Below are positions 22,113 through 33,837 of a DNA stretch of 64,000 bases, one piece after another. Made by a program: the position numbers and the translations under genes. Where the stretch lies: NCBI GenBank assembly GCA_001466705.2, contig LATX02000233.1, forward strand, positions 496,001-560,000, written 5' to 3'. Position 1 is the first letter of the stretch. Each line of letters opens with the position of its first letter. The notes beneath the pieces are model-generated. The model was not told where the DNA came from, made no database searches, and saw only the letters and a program-made list of their open reading frames with translations. Origin of the DNA: Moniliophthora roreri. Lineage: Eukaryota; Basidiomycota; Agaricomycetes; Agaricales; Marasmiaceae.

Positions 22113-23923
22113 CTGGCTTCACTTTTAGTGCTATGGGTTTATATTTCCCAAAGACCGATCAACTGTCTTTAATAGCTTCATCCCTTGATTGTTGTACGTC
22201 AAATGACATTACATGCAGTGTTGCATCAACATCTGTCCATTGATACTCTTTCCTAATTCCTGCATACTCTGAATGATTTGCCAATATGCCATTTGCTTGT
22301 TGTAATAAGCATTGTGCATCCCTATCATCATATTTTGTAAAGCAAGTCCTCATGAAAGTATTGATTTTCTTTTCTATGTGCTTACAAACTTCCGGCATGG
22401 TACTTGCTGGTTGTAGGTACAGTTCTGCCAATTCCGTTTGTGTAAAAGTCCTTTCTAAGGGTGCATTGTATGCGCATACACATAGGGTTTCGTTTCCATC
22501 CATTTCTATGATTACTACAACCTCTTGCCATTCATTCAACAGTTCCTCGAGGTTCCCTGAAAATTCAGTTGATCTGAAGGGCTGCCATTTCCGTGCTGTC
22601 CTTGATCCTGCTCAGAAGGATGACCATCAGGCTGAGCCATATCTTTTAACTTTGGCTCTTGATAAAGCTCTGGTTTTATCCCTTTGCCTCTTTCATATGT
22701 CTCCATAGTTATCTGCTTCTGCACATTGGGACATGTTAAGGTGATGTCCATATTACCATCCTCAAAAGTTTGAGTACACATCTTAGTTAGGACATCAAAC
22801 AGCCTTCCCAATAGCATCTTGTATGGTGCTCGCTCAATGACATGCAATTGACCATAGATCGTGATGGACCCAATCGTAAGCAGAACATTCCTGGCTAAGC
22901 CTTGAGTTCAGTTAAGACTGCTATTTGTGCTCTGCATATGAATATAGGTCGCCGGATCCCACGTAATTCCTCGGCCAACCGCTTCTTCTTTATCAATACA
23001 GATGATTTGAGAACCCATATCTAAGAGTGCCTCAATCACCTCTGGATGATTGTTTATATGCAGTGCAGTGCTTCTGTCGATCTGGCCACTATAATGATTC
23101 TTCCTCTCTCAGAGGAGTCTTGTTCATTTAAGAACTGTTCCACCACATCCTTTTGTACTATCACACCAGCAGGCATTCCATCAACTTCTTGACTAAGTAC
23201 TTCAAAATGCTCTTCCCGGCTTTCTCTAGCTAAGTCACTAGTTTCGATTACATAGGTACAGTTTCCCAGATTATCAATTACTTCTTGGCTTAGTGCCAGA
23301 ACTTGAGTTTGAGGTAACGACTCATAAAACGTCTTAATAGGTTTGCATTTTATTTATTTAAGTTGTAATCTTCTTATCATTGTTCTTCGGAAAGTCAGCG
23401 ACAGCTTGGCTAAGACCTCTAAAGGTACTGGAACCTCAGATGCTAAGTACTTGTCAAGAACTGCATCCTCCAGAGCCTTTGTTGTTTCTAAGGTATCTTC
23501 CTCAGGTATTGAGGCCAAAGCTGATGAACTTCTAATGTCCTTCATGGGTCTTTCCGAAACTTTCCCACCGTGTTTTTGTTTGTCTAAATGTGCCGTCCCC
23601 TTTTCTATTGCTTGATTTTTAGGTATTGGAGGCCTGTCTATAGGCTTCACTTTATCAAACGGACGGGTATCTTGGGGTAGCACTTTATTAGGTGTAGGAA
23701 TCTCTTCACTATGTGTTTCTTTTGCCTTATCTTTGGCTTTCTCTTCATTTTTGGGTTTTTCTTTCTTTGATTGTGCATTTGTTTTTAATAGACTTTCTAG
23801 GTCCTGATATAAGGATTTATCAAAACCTCTAGGAGGTGAAATAGAAATTTCTCATGATATGCCTTTACCCTCAGAGGATTTTGTTTTAGTAGCTTTGGCA
23901 TTATGTGCTACTGTTCCCATTAC
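22113..23923 (-). pseudogene. Gypsy family-2 copy 2, protease to pre-RT region
   Basis: This is a paralogue of about 20130-21940. It contains KVLPQDT-like linker (23683-23354), the protease neighbourhood (ERAPYKMLLGRLFDVLTK, 22847-22536) and the pre-RT segment (MNEWQEVVVIIEMDGNE, 22539-22159). It stops at the N at 22112, so RT, RNase H and integrase of this copy are absent. Its right end at 23923 is cut by the chromovirus insertion; its gag continues at 31358. Differences from copy 1 are mostly CpG transitions. Confidence 0.8.
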
Positions 23924-24526
23924 TGTTACGATTTTTTGTTTTCATCAGACAATTTCTCATTTCCCCTTTCCTGTATTACCATTCTGGGCAATTTAGCGCC
24001 CAACATTATGTTTCCCTTTGACATCTGGACTCGTCCACCTTCCAAGTCCCCTTTTTACTAAACATTCTATGACCTTCTAACATTTTCTTTATGATATCAT
24101 TTTGATCCTTTTTTCTCGCTCGCATTCTTCTGACATTCTATTAGTTTCTATCTCCTTCCGATGACATCACTTATGATGTCAAATTCTTTCTTTATGACTT
24201 CATCAATGATCTACCATATTCCATTGCTTTCTACTTGTTTAGTAAACAAGGATATCAACTCTGCAGTTTGTATCCAAACGAGTAGCTACAAAGAATGTAT
24301 AAGTAGGTAGTTTGCTAGGTCTAAGCTCTTCAGCTTGACCTGGTTTAATCAACTTGTGTTTAGCCAATGAAACGACCTTCTGAACTCTAGCTTTTCCGAA
24401 GCTAGCTCTCTAACTTGAACCTTTACCCCATTGAGGAAGGACCTTTCCTTTCTCGACGAGGTTAACTCTGCATCACTACGTTAAGTGTTGTTGAGTTGTT
24501 GTCGTTGCTGTGCAAGTAACGTAACA
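23924..24526 (+). repeat. 5' LTR of the chromovirus
   Basis: It starts TGTTACGATTTTTTG and ends GTAACGTAACA. TATAAG at 24298 lies 33 bp before CAGCTTGACCT (24331-24341), the likely transcript start (R). The same spacing is kept in the 3' LTR (31129 and 31162) and in the solo LTR at 33375-33837. Confidence 0.95.
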
Positions 24527-24528
24527 AA

Positions 24529-24539
24529 AGGTCAAGCTG
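24529..24539 (+). promoter_or_regulatory. Primer-binding site, self-priming type
   Basis: AGGTCAAGCTG lies 2 bp after the LTR end. It does not begin with TGG and so does not look like a tRNA-primed site. It is the perfect 11-nt reverse complement of CAGCTTGACCT at 24331-24341, the predicted RNA 5' end. Tf1 and sushi-type chromoviruses prime reverse transcription this way. Confidence 0.75.
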
Positions 24540-24609
24540 ATCGTTGCCGACCTACCCAGGTTTAGGCACCACTGCTTATCGAAACACGACTTCCCCGAAG
24601 GCTCCCTTT

Positions 24610-27600
24610 ATGGCAGCTGAAGAATCCAATCTCAATCATCAACTTGAAGTAACCAAACAGCTATTGAACCCCAACCCAACTTGAACTCTGCGAAGGATCA
24701 CTCAAAGTCAATGAAAGAAAGCTGTTGAAGGTCTTCAAGAACGAGAAATCGAAGAACAAACCGAGAGCGAACCCGAAGCTAAGTCTTCACACAAATCTGA
24801 AACAGAATCCCTGGGAATAAAAGACTTATTCCAGACTCCAGAAATGACTACTCCAAGCGGAAGTACCAACGTCAAGCCAGATGTCAAGAAAGAAGAAAGC
24901 TCTAGCCAACAATGGGCTGTGCAAATAGCAACCTCGGTTGTCGAGGCAATCGATAAAAAGAAGGAAGACTCAAGTAAAGGACCTGCTCCCGAACTGTATG
25001 AAGGAGATCACAAAGATACACGTCGATTTCTTTTTGATCTTGAACTCTATTTCAAAATGAACTCTAGCAAATGCAATACCGATGAAAAGAAGAAGATGAT
25101 TCTTCTTTCACTCCTTAAAGGAAAGACCACCGAATGGAAAATAACTGAGCAAGAGCGGTTATTCCCTGAAGACGATGATCCTGAAGAGAAGAAGAAGGCT
25201 GCCAAGGAAACTTGGAGTGTCTTCAAAAACAGGTTCAGAAAACATTGGCAACCAGTCGATGTCGCAGGAGATGCACAGATGAGGATCCATGATCTTCAAA
25301 TGAAGGAGCACGCCGATGATTACATCAATCAATTCCGACTCCTCGCATCACAGACCGGATATGATGACATCGCCCTGATGACGTTCTTCAAAGAAGGCTT
25401 AGTGCCTTCTCTCCAAGACAAAATCATGCTTCGATCTGAAGGACCACCTGAGACCCTCGACAAGTGGTACGAAATTGCCATTCGATATGACAACCAATAC
25501 AAGTTCACTATGGCAAACAAGAAACGAAGACAGCCGAAGGAGACCATAAAGCTGAAGATCAATCGAAAGGAGAACGAAGTGGTGATCAACTGAACCTTTC
25601 CTCTGTCGGATAGCGACAAGAAAGACTATATGATTCAAGGGAAGTGTTTCCAATGCGCACAGATCGGTCACCTCTCACAAGATTGTCCCCTCAAAGGACA
25701 AATTCAAACTGAACAGACCCTTTCTCCGAAACCCGAGCCGAAGAAGATGACCCCACGAGACGTCTTCACTAAAGTTCAGAAAATGATATTGGAACAGGGA
25801 GCTGCCGAACAAGAAGAGATCTTTGATCTTATGGGAAAAGAGGGTTTTGTGAAGAGGTGGAAGAGGCTGACGCTCTTGCTACCTGCAATTACAGTCTCAA
25901 CTGTTGTACTAGCTAAGTCTACAAGACATTCTATGCATATTCCTTTCACGTACAACAATGGGACAGAAATCGTCAAAGGAAAGGCCCTGATTGATTCTGG
26001 AGCTGGAGGATGCTTCATCAGTGAAGAAGAAGCACAAAAGACAAAGAAACCATGGAACAAATTACCAAAACCCATCAAAGTTTATAATGTTGATGGAACA
26101 TGGAACAAAATTGGTTGGATCACGCACACGATTACTGTGGATGTTTCCATCGGAGATAGAGAGATGTTGGAAACACTTTTCATCTCCGGTCTCGGACCAG
26201 AATGAATGATCTTTGGGTTACCTTGGTTGCAAGATCACAATCCAGATATTGATTGGGTCATGGGAGTAATCAGGTTTAGGCTCAGGCGGAAAATCATGGT
26301 TCAGAGACCAATCAAACATTTCTCAGGAATTCTTGATAGAGCAGAAGATGAAGAAGTTATTATCTGGTCGTTCATCAGAGGAGAAGAGGATAGCGATGAA
26401 ATCAGAATCAACACTAAGTTATCCACCTCCCAGGTATTGGCACAAGCTCACGAAGTCAAATCAAAAAGTCTAGAAGAACTGCTCCCTCCTTATCTATCAG
26501 ATTACATCAACAGATTTGAGAAGAAGAAGTCCAAAAGGTTCCCACTGTCTAGACCCTACAATCATGCAATAGATTTGAAACCCAATTTTAAACCTCAGGA
26601 TTGTAAAGTCTATTCCCTTTCGCCTAAGGAACAAATCGAACAGGACAAATTCTTGGACAAGAACCTTTGGAAAGGATACATTCGACCTTCAAAATCACCG
26701 ATGGCTTCCCCTTTTTTCTTCGTGTCAAAGAAAGAAGCAGGAGCACTTCGACCGTGCCAAGACTACAGAAACCTTAACAATGGAACAATAAAGAATTGAT
26801 ATCCTCTTCCTCTCATAACCGATCTCATCAACAAGCTAAAGACAGCTTGTGTCTTTACCAAACTGGACTTGCAAAATGGATACAATAACATCTGAATTAA
26901 AGACGGAGATCAATGGAAGGCGGCATTCAAAACTCCGAGAGGCCTCTTTGAACCCACAGTTATGTTCTTTGGACTGACAAATTCACCTGCTACCTTTCAA
27001 GCCTTTATGAATGACATCTTAAAGGACTTCATCGACAAAGGATGGTGCATAGTATACATGGACGACATCCTCATATTTTCGAACGACAGGTGAATTCATC
27101 AACTTCGAACAAGACAAGTCCTAGAACGATTATGAGAACATGATCTGTACCTCAAACTCGAAAAATGCGAATTTGATGTCGTCAAAACACTCTTCTTAGG
27201 ATTGGTGATTACTCCCGGACATGTCCAAATGGATCCAACGAAATTAGCGGGAATCAAGGACTGGGAGCCGCCGACCACAGTCAAAGGTGTGAGATCTTTC
27301 CTTGGATTCGCAAATTTCTATCGGAAGTTTATAGGACGATATGCGGAAATCGCGCGACCTTTGCACAATTTGATGAAGAAGAATGTACCCTTCAAATGGA
27401 CAAAGCTATGCTAAGTAGCTTTCGAAGTAATGAAGCTGAAGTTCCTACAACAACCGATCCTGAAGATGCCGGATGATGCACAACCCTTCATCATCGAAGC
27501 CGATGCATTTAAATAGGCCACAGGAGCAGTACTACGACAAAAGGACACAGACAACGAACTTCACCCATGTGGATATTTGTCACATGCCCTTACGGAGACA

Positions 27601-29409
27601 GAACGGAACTATGAGATCTACGACAGAGAACTCTTAGCAATAGTGAATGCCCTTAAAGCATGGGAACACTATTTGCTTGGTTCCACACACCCGGTGACGA
27701 TTCTATCCGATCACAAGAACTTGTCTTACTTCAGGACTGCACAGAAGTTGAACCGAAGACAAGCCCGATGGAGCCTCTACCTCTCTCAATTCGAACTCCA
27801 ACTGATTCACGTACCTGGAACAAGAATGGTACAATTGGACGCCCTGTCAAGAAGATCAGATCTCGTAGAAGATGAAGACACAGACAACGAAGATGTCGTT
27901 GTATTACCTGATAAGTTATTCATTAAAACAATCGACACAGAGCTAAAAAACATGCTTGAAGAAGCGCTACCAACAGACGAATTTTTCAAGATGACAATAG
28001 AATTGTTACTGGAAAAGAGAGTCACTCCAATCAAATCGTCCTTACAGGACTGGAGAACGACGGATGGAATCCTCTATTACAAGAATAGAGTGTATGTTCC
28101 AAATGATTCGAAACTACAGAAACACCTTGTAAAGTCAATTCACGAGGCGTTACTGCACGGACATCCAGGACAGTGGAACACTGTTGATCAGATCCAACGA
28201 GACTATTGGTGGCCAGGAATGACAAAGTACATCAAATCGTTTGTGGATGGATGTGTGGCATGTCAACAGATGAAAATCAATACGCATCCAACACGAGTAC
28301 CGTTACAACCTATTGGAGGCCACAAAGATGCATTACTGTTCCAAATTATCACGATGGACTTGATCACAGACCTTCCAGAAGTTGACAGATCCAATTCGAT
28401 TTTAGTCGTGGTGGACCATGCCGCTACAAAGGGGGTGATTTTCATCCCATGCAAGAAGAAACTAGATGCAGCAGAGACAGCCAAACTTCTTTTTCAACAT
28501 GTGTACAAAAGATTCGGACTACCAGACAAAATCATTTCAGACAGAGACCCTTGATTCGCTGCAGAAGTGCTTACCGAAATGGGAAGGATCTTGGGGATTA
28601 AACAAATGCTAAGTACCGCTTATCATCCTCAAACGGATGGAGAAACTGAAAGAGTCAATCAAGAGGTGGAAATCTATCTACACTTCTTTTGCGCAAAAGA
28701 ACAGACGAAATGGAAGGACCTCCTCCACTTTGCAGAATTCGCACACAACTCTCAAACACATTCCGTAACAAAACAATCTCCTTTCTACCTCATGATGGGC
28801 TATCATCCCCAACCATTACCCACCGTGTTCGACAGGACATTGATTCCATCAGTAGAGAAACGAATCGAGGAACTCAAGAAGCTGAGAGAGGAAACCTCAG
28901 CGCTCTTAGACATTTCCACAAGAAGGATGAAAGAAAGGAATAGAAGACATTTCGACAGGTTCAAAAAGAGACAAAAGGTTTGGCTAGAAGGAAAGAACCT
29001 TTCACTTGGTTACCCTTCGCCGAAGCTGTTGCCGAAATGAGAAGGACCCTTCAAAATAGAGGAAGTAATGGGACCAGTGACCTACAAGTTAAAACTCCCG
29101 TTCCAATGGAGGATTCACCCTGTTTTCCACACTAGTCTTCTTACACCATTCAAGGAAAATGATGTCCATGGGCCGAACTTTCTAGAGCCACCACCTGACA
29201 TCGTCAAAGGACAAGAAGAGTTCGAAGTTGAGGCAATTATAGGTCATCGACCAAAAGGGAAGAAGAAGAGAAAGATACAGAAACCAACCCACTACCTCAT
29301 GTCTTGGAAAGAGTACAACTCGTCCCACAATCAATGGAAAAGGCCGAGCACACTTAAACATTCAATGGAGTTGTATCTGGAGTATAAAATTCGACATAAT
29401 CTCCCCTAG
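24610..29409 (+). pseudogene. Chromovirus gag-pol, single frame with 12 stops
   Basis: One frame runs from ATG 24610 to TAG 29407 (1600 codons) without frameshift. Domains in order: gag capsid region (about 25000-25480), CCHC knuckle CFQCAQIGHLSQDC (25648), protease with ALIDSGAGGCF (25990), RT with YMDD (about 27055), RNase H (27490-27860), integrase HHCC (28140-28280), DDE core (MDLITDLP, ISDRDP, ETERVNQEVE), GPY/F-like region, and chromodomain (29220-29400) with LMSWKEYNSSHNQW. In-frame stops at 24682, 24712, 25591, 26203, 26797, 26893, 27091, 27133, 27412, 27514, 28552 and 29038; ten are TGA, and most sit where family members have Arg, so C-to-T from CGA. The stop at 29407 may be original or also derived. 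Confidence 0.93.
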
Positions 29410-29427
29410 GACTTCATTCCAACGAAC

Positions 29428-30592
29428 ATGTCTTCTAAACTCCCTTATTCTTCTCGACAAGTCTTCTCACACGAGATAACACATACTGGGCCATTCCGTC
29501 CCAGCACGTTTGAACTCCTTTTCCTCATCAACTCCGAAGACTATGATGATCAAATCACTGCAGCCGTTCAAGATAACGACAGACTTTGGGCCTTTTGGGG
29601 CAGCATGCTCTTTCTAAGGGGTCATCGCCACAGGATGAACGAGGCCTTGGCTCAGCTAGATCGTCAAGCTGGGACATTCGCCGAAGCCATGTCCAATGAC
29701 AAAGATGCGATCCAGCTGATGGGTCCAATCACAGTACCAGTGCCTGTCTTAGACGTTGAGAACTTACCGATTTATGTAGAAATCCTGAAAGATGCCGACA
29801 AACCTTTCCCAGACAGCGAGGACATCAATCCCAACGAGCCCGCCTTCTTCCACAAGGTCCAGCGAACTCATAGAAGACTCTGAAGAGCAATTGTCATCTT
29901 GCGGCCAATGCCTTCTCCAGACAAGGCAGAGACTACGTGCTGTTTCCCCTGCCATTCATTCCCATCCAACCAAGACTACAAACACTATTGCCGATCCCCA
30001 GAATGAACTTGTCTACCCCCCTGAGTCATCGAGCATGCAAACCCCTGACTCGGGAACAATCTCCAACACACCTGAACGAGCATGACTATTCTCCACCACC
30101 TCCCCATATACAACACCTCCTCCTATGCTCCGACCAGAAGTCGAGCAATCCAATTCCCCCAATAATTGCACTCACCATGAACAACGATTCGATGTCGCAA
30201 ACCAACTCCCCACTGCCGATGAATCAATTGACTCCAGAACATCGATCGGTGTGGGACGACGAAGACCTCGACGACGAACCAGAAGAAATGCAACCTGTCG
30301 ACAGATCGAGGAGTCCTACGCCGCGTACAATGGAACGGACGGAAGAGGTGTATGCACGACTCTGTGCCCTGTGTGCAGATTGGAGAAACACTGCACCACT
30401 GACTGCAGGCAGTATAGTTGCCCGCTCTGCACTGAACGTGCACCTGGACATATATCTCGTGATTGTCACAACCGACGAAGGTCTTGAAGAGCTTTGAAGC
30501 ATAACTATCTCCTCCGCAATCCAACTGCTTACGACAATCTTACAGATGATCTCGCCTGGGATGATGAGATCTACGGAGACGGAGAGTCCTGA
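29428..30592 (+). pseudogene. Post-pol ORF with C-terminal zinc knuckles
   Basis: Eighteen nt after pol, in the same frame, MSSKLPYSSRQ opens an ORF to 29883. Coding character continues in another frame (about 29884-30340, with an acidic WDDEDLDDEPEEM and an SRSPTPRTM segment) and then in a third, which holds CPVCRLEKHCTTDC, a CCHC knuckle, and CPLCTERAPGHISRDC, a variant knuckle (30360-30470). It ends around 30592. The frame changes mean it is broken or once spliced. Its N-terminal part has no recognised domain. Zinc knuckles suggest nucleic-acid binding. It sits between the chromodomain and the polypurine tract, so it belongs to the element. Confidence 0.6.
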
Positions 30593-30741
30593 ACAACGAG
30601 ATCCACCACCAAGACCAGCATTTGTGGTTGACATCGGAGAAGAAGAAGGGCCAAGGTATTTCTACAAGGTGAATTCACTGCAATATTGAGGAGAATGGTT
30701 ACACATGGGACAGCCAGTTACAAGCGTGGATGCTTGAGTGT

Positions 30742-30754
30742 AAAGAGGGGGTAA
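30742..30754 (+). promoter_or_regulatory. Polypurine tract of the chromovirus
   Basis: AAAGAGGGGGTAA lies directly before the 3' LTR start and is the expected plus-strand primer site. Confidence 0.85.
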
Positions 30755-31357
30755 TGTTACGATTTTTTGTTTTCATCAGACAATTTCTCGTTTCCCCTTT
30801 CCTGTATTACCATTCTGGGCAATTTAGCGCCCAACATTATGTTTCTCTTTGACATCTGGACTCGTCCACCTTCCCAGTCCCCTTTTTACTAAACATTCTA
30901 TGACCTTCTAACGTTTTCTTTATGATATCATTTTGATCCTTTTTTCTCGCTCGCGTTCTTCTGACATTCTATTAGTTTCTATCCCCTTCCGATGACATCG
31001 CTTATGATGTCAAATTCTTTCTTTATGACTTCATCAATGATCTACCATATTCCATTGCTTTCTACTTGTTTAGTAAACAAGGATATCAACTCTGCAGTTT
31101 GTATCCAAACGAGTAGCTACAAAGGATGTATAAGTAGGTAGTTTGCTAGGTCTAAGCTTTTCAGCTTGACCTGGTTTAATCAACTTGTGTTTAGCCAATG
31201 AAACAACCTTCTGAACTCTAGCTTTTCCGAAGCTAGCTCTCTAACTTGAACCTTTACCCCATTGAGGAAGGAACTTTCCTTTCTCAACGAGGTTAACTCC
31301 GCATCACTACGTCAAGTGTTGTTGAGTTGTTGTCGTTGCTGCGCAAGTAACATAACA
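30755..31357 (+). repeat. 3' LTR of the chromovirus
   Basis: It has the same length (603 bp) and ends as the 5' LTR, with a few percent scattered differences that are mostly transitions, for example CTCATTTCC against CTCGTTTCC. It is followed by the target duplication ATCAC at 31358-31362. Confidence 0.95.
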
Positions 31358-31370
31358 ATCACTGGGCTTC

Positions 31371-32650
31371 TCAGTTTTTTGTAACATCAGTCTGAGCTGC
31401 ATTTAGCTGCATCTGTTGTAACATTGCTGCTGCTAGTTGTTGAAGAGTGTTCTCCTCAAAGACAGGAGCTGTCATTGTTGCAGCATGAAATACATTAGGC
31501 GGCTCATCTTCCTCTTCTATTCCACTAAAGAAGTAAGAGTCTGAAGATGTTACCCATCCTTTAGTCTTTGCATATTCAGTAACCTTGTCTTTCCAGAACT
31601 CAGTCCCTTCACGCTTTGGTAGTCGCTTTCCATCTTTTAAGATATAGTGATTGGCTGATTTGTTCCAAACCAGCCACCCATCATTAACCATTTGTTTGTG
31701 CGATGGACATTCTCTTACCATGTGGCCTTGTTCACCACACCAGTAACAAATTTGTCCAGCACTTGTGGACTGTACAGCCCTTCCTATCATAGGCTGTCCA
31801 TGTTTACCTTGGATGTCCTGGTTCATAGTGAACATCAGTGTCCCTTGGCTAAGAGGTTTCTGGGTTGCCAGAGCATCTAGCAAGCTTGACATTTGCCTTT
31901 TTAAGTTCTCAATTTCTTGAGTCTGTGCTCGTATAGTACATTGGTGTGCATCTACGGTCACTGCCACACCCAAATTATACATATCACTATCCCATTTGTC
32001 CTTTTTAGAAAACAATGATGGTACTGTCTCTTCTTGTTTTATGACCGGCGTTGTTGCAGCCTGGCTAGGAGCTTGTCCTTGCACTGCCTTGACCTGCACA
32101 TTCGTCAAAGGAATAGAAACCCCCATAGAAAAGGCCATACCCAGTATATAAATGTTCCCTGAATTGGTTGACATTACTATCTCAGCCTGTTCAATAACAT
32201 CATTTAGTTCCCAAGGATCTTGTCCATCTTCTAGGGTCTTCTTTTCCTTTATCTAGTTTATTGAGCGTAAATAGCTCCATCTGCTGTTGAACACACGTCT
32301 TGAACGTTGTTTCAAAGGTGCTCAGGTATGTTTGTACCACTGCGTGGTTTGAAAGGAGAGCTGGAGGTTTGAGAAGCTTTCTGACTTCAAGCAAGAACGC
32401 TCAATTGTACTTCTTTAGTTTTTCCAGTCTACCAAACCCAATGTATTGACTGTGCAACACTATCCGGTACAATTTATCCGTCGATTCATTGTCTGTATCT
32501 GCCAAATCAGGAAATTCCTTAAATAAGAGCTTTTTAAAGTCTTCCCAGGAGTTGCCTTTGGCTTCACTACTCCCTTGCAATTCTGTACGCAGCTTATAGG
32601 ACATCTTCCACATTGCGGAATAGATCTTTGAGGCACCCTCTATCAATCCA
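31371..32650 (-). pseudogene. Gypsy family-2 gag, copy 2
   Basis: ORF 32174-31371 carries the nucleocapsid knuckle CYWCGEQGHMVREC and ends DVTKN-stop. Upstream pieces (32394-32200, 32650-32401) form the capsid part, with SKIYSAMWKMSYKL and SWEDFKKLLFKEFPD, homologous to the gag at 52.3-52.6 kb. Frames change at about 32400 and 32190. No 5' LTR precedes it; instead a spliced gene of different type abuts it near 32.65 kb, so this copy is 5'-truncated. The chromovirus separates it from its pol. Confidence 0.8.
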
Positions 32651-33374
32651 GCTATCCTTCTTTGGATTGTCACATGAGACAGAGGAAAACTGGGTGTCCT
32701 TCCAGAGATATCCTTCCATGAGTACCTCATCGATCAAACACCCACAATCCATTGTGTGTGGGTCTTGTTCTCAAAGCCATTTCCAGCCAGGAACCTCCCA
32801 ATAATATGGGTCTAGCAGCTTATTGTCTGTCGTCACTGCATCAGCAGATTTCACCTGCTTCTCCTGCTTTGCAAATTTTCGAGCCTTCTCATCTTTTCCT
32901 AGCCCTGGCCATGGCCTTCCCCACAGTGTTTCTCCACAACTGTCAACCTCTTCATCTAGGTGCTGGATACCTTTCATCGTCTTGCTGTGATACTGGCAGA
33001 TCAGGAAGCCTGTGCCAGATACCATCGATGTCAGAGCAATCTCTCTGCTAGTGGTCATCAGTGCTGGGAAGTGATGAGCCCACATGTAATTGAAAGGGTG
33101 CAGCCCAACAGAGGGCTTGGGGATAGACTTCGGGCCTCTAGAGATCACCTTCATAAACCAATTCATAGCATCTACTGAATAGTCAAGATTAACTATTTGC
33201 AGAAAAAAAGACGATATACAAAATCAGAGACTTGCCTTTGTATTGTTCCATTTCCGTCTGCTTTTCATCTTCAGTCTTAGGTGTTTTACTCTTCGGCCCA
33301 CTTCTGTCATTGTAACCTGCAGCAACATCTGTGAACCTCTCTCAGGACAAAGGATTGTGATGCATTACTGTCTG
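32651..33374 (-). pseudogene. 3' part of the split coiled-coil/Ser-rich gene
   Basis: This is the continuation of the gene that starts at 38147. After a solo LTR it resumes with an Asp/Lys-rich exon (about 33230-33370), an intron, and a globular C-terminal part (33200-32650) containing VGLHPFNYMWAHHFPAL, GTGFLICQYH and DPYYWEVPGWKW. A TGA after GWKWL fits CGA to TGA; beyond it the frame stays open as IDEVL, PKKDSWID and KDLF until the gag of family 2 takes over. The exact junction is not defined. I do not recognise the C-terminal domain. Confidence 0.5.
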
Positions 33375-33837
33375 TGTTACAGACTTTTTCTTTAGACTCT
33401 TTCCTTTCGTCTTTACCCCTATGCTTCCCTTTTCCATTGGACTCATACACCTTCCCAGTCCCCATTTCCTTCTCCCGCATATGCTTCTCGTTCTATCAGA
33501 CTTCTACACCTTCCCTGTCCCCATTTGCTTATCCCTTTGTGTTTGTATTACTCATATCCCAACGAGCTCGGGAAATCTTATTTAAACACCGAACTTTCTG
33601 CTTTCCATATGTAGTTAGTGCTACAACGGTTGTATTGTATTTAAGCGCTCAAGCTGAGACTCTAAGTCTCCAGCTTGACCTGGTTAATCTATACTTGTGT
33701 CAACGCCGATATCTGGACCTCTGAACTTCAGTAACCACTGAACGAACTCTAACTTGAACTTGTGAAACTGCTTAAAGCGAAGAGGTTTACTTCGTCAGAG
33801 TAGTTGAACTAGATGTTGCTGCGCAAGTAGCGTAACA
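33375..33837 (+). mobile_element. Solo LTR, chromovirus-related, 463 bp
   Basis: It starts TGTTACAGAC, ends GCGTAACA and is flanked by GTCTG on both sides (33370-33374, 33838-33842), a perfect 5-bp target duplication. TATTTAAG at 33638 lies 33 bp before CAGCTTGACCT (33671), the same promoter geometry as the full chromovirus LTRs, although the sequence is otherwise divergent and shorter. It arose by recombination between the LTRs of a former insertion into the host gene. Confidence 0.9.

Larger units (their letters stand above)
23924..31357 (+). mobile_element. Complete Ty3/gypsy chromovirus nested in gypsy family 2
   Basis: The 7434-bp element has two 603-bp LTRs beginning TGTTACG and ending TAACA, a primer-binding site, gag-pol with C-terminal chromodomain, an extra ORF, a polypurine tract and 5-bp target duplications (ATTAC left, ATCAC right, one transition apart). 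The related uninterrupted locus at about 21933-21945 reads CCATCACTGGGC, confirming the insertion point. All coding parts are broken by stops, so it cannot move by itself. LTRs differ at a few percent of positions, mostly transitions. Confidence 0.95.

Noticed and set aside
23924..31357. Repeat-induced point mutation in the strict CpA sense
   Set aside because: The nonsense codons are mainly CGA to TGA and the paralogue comparison shows CpG context, so methyl-CpG deamination explains it better.
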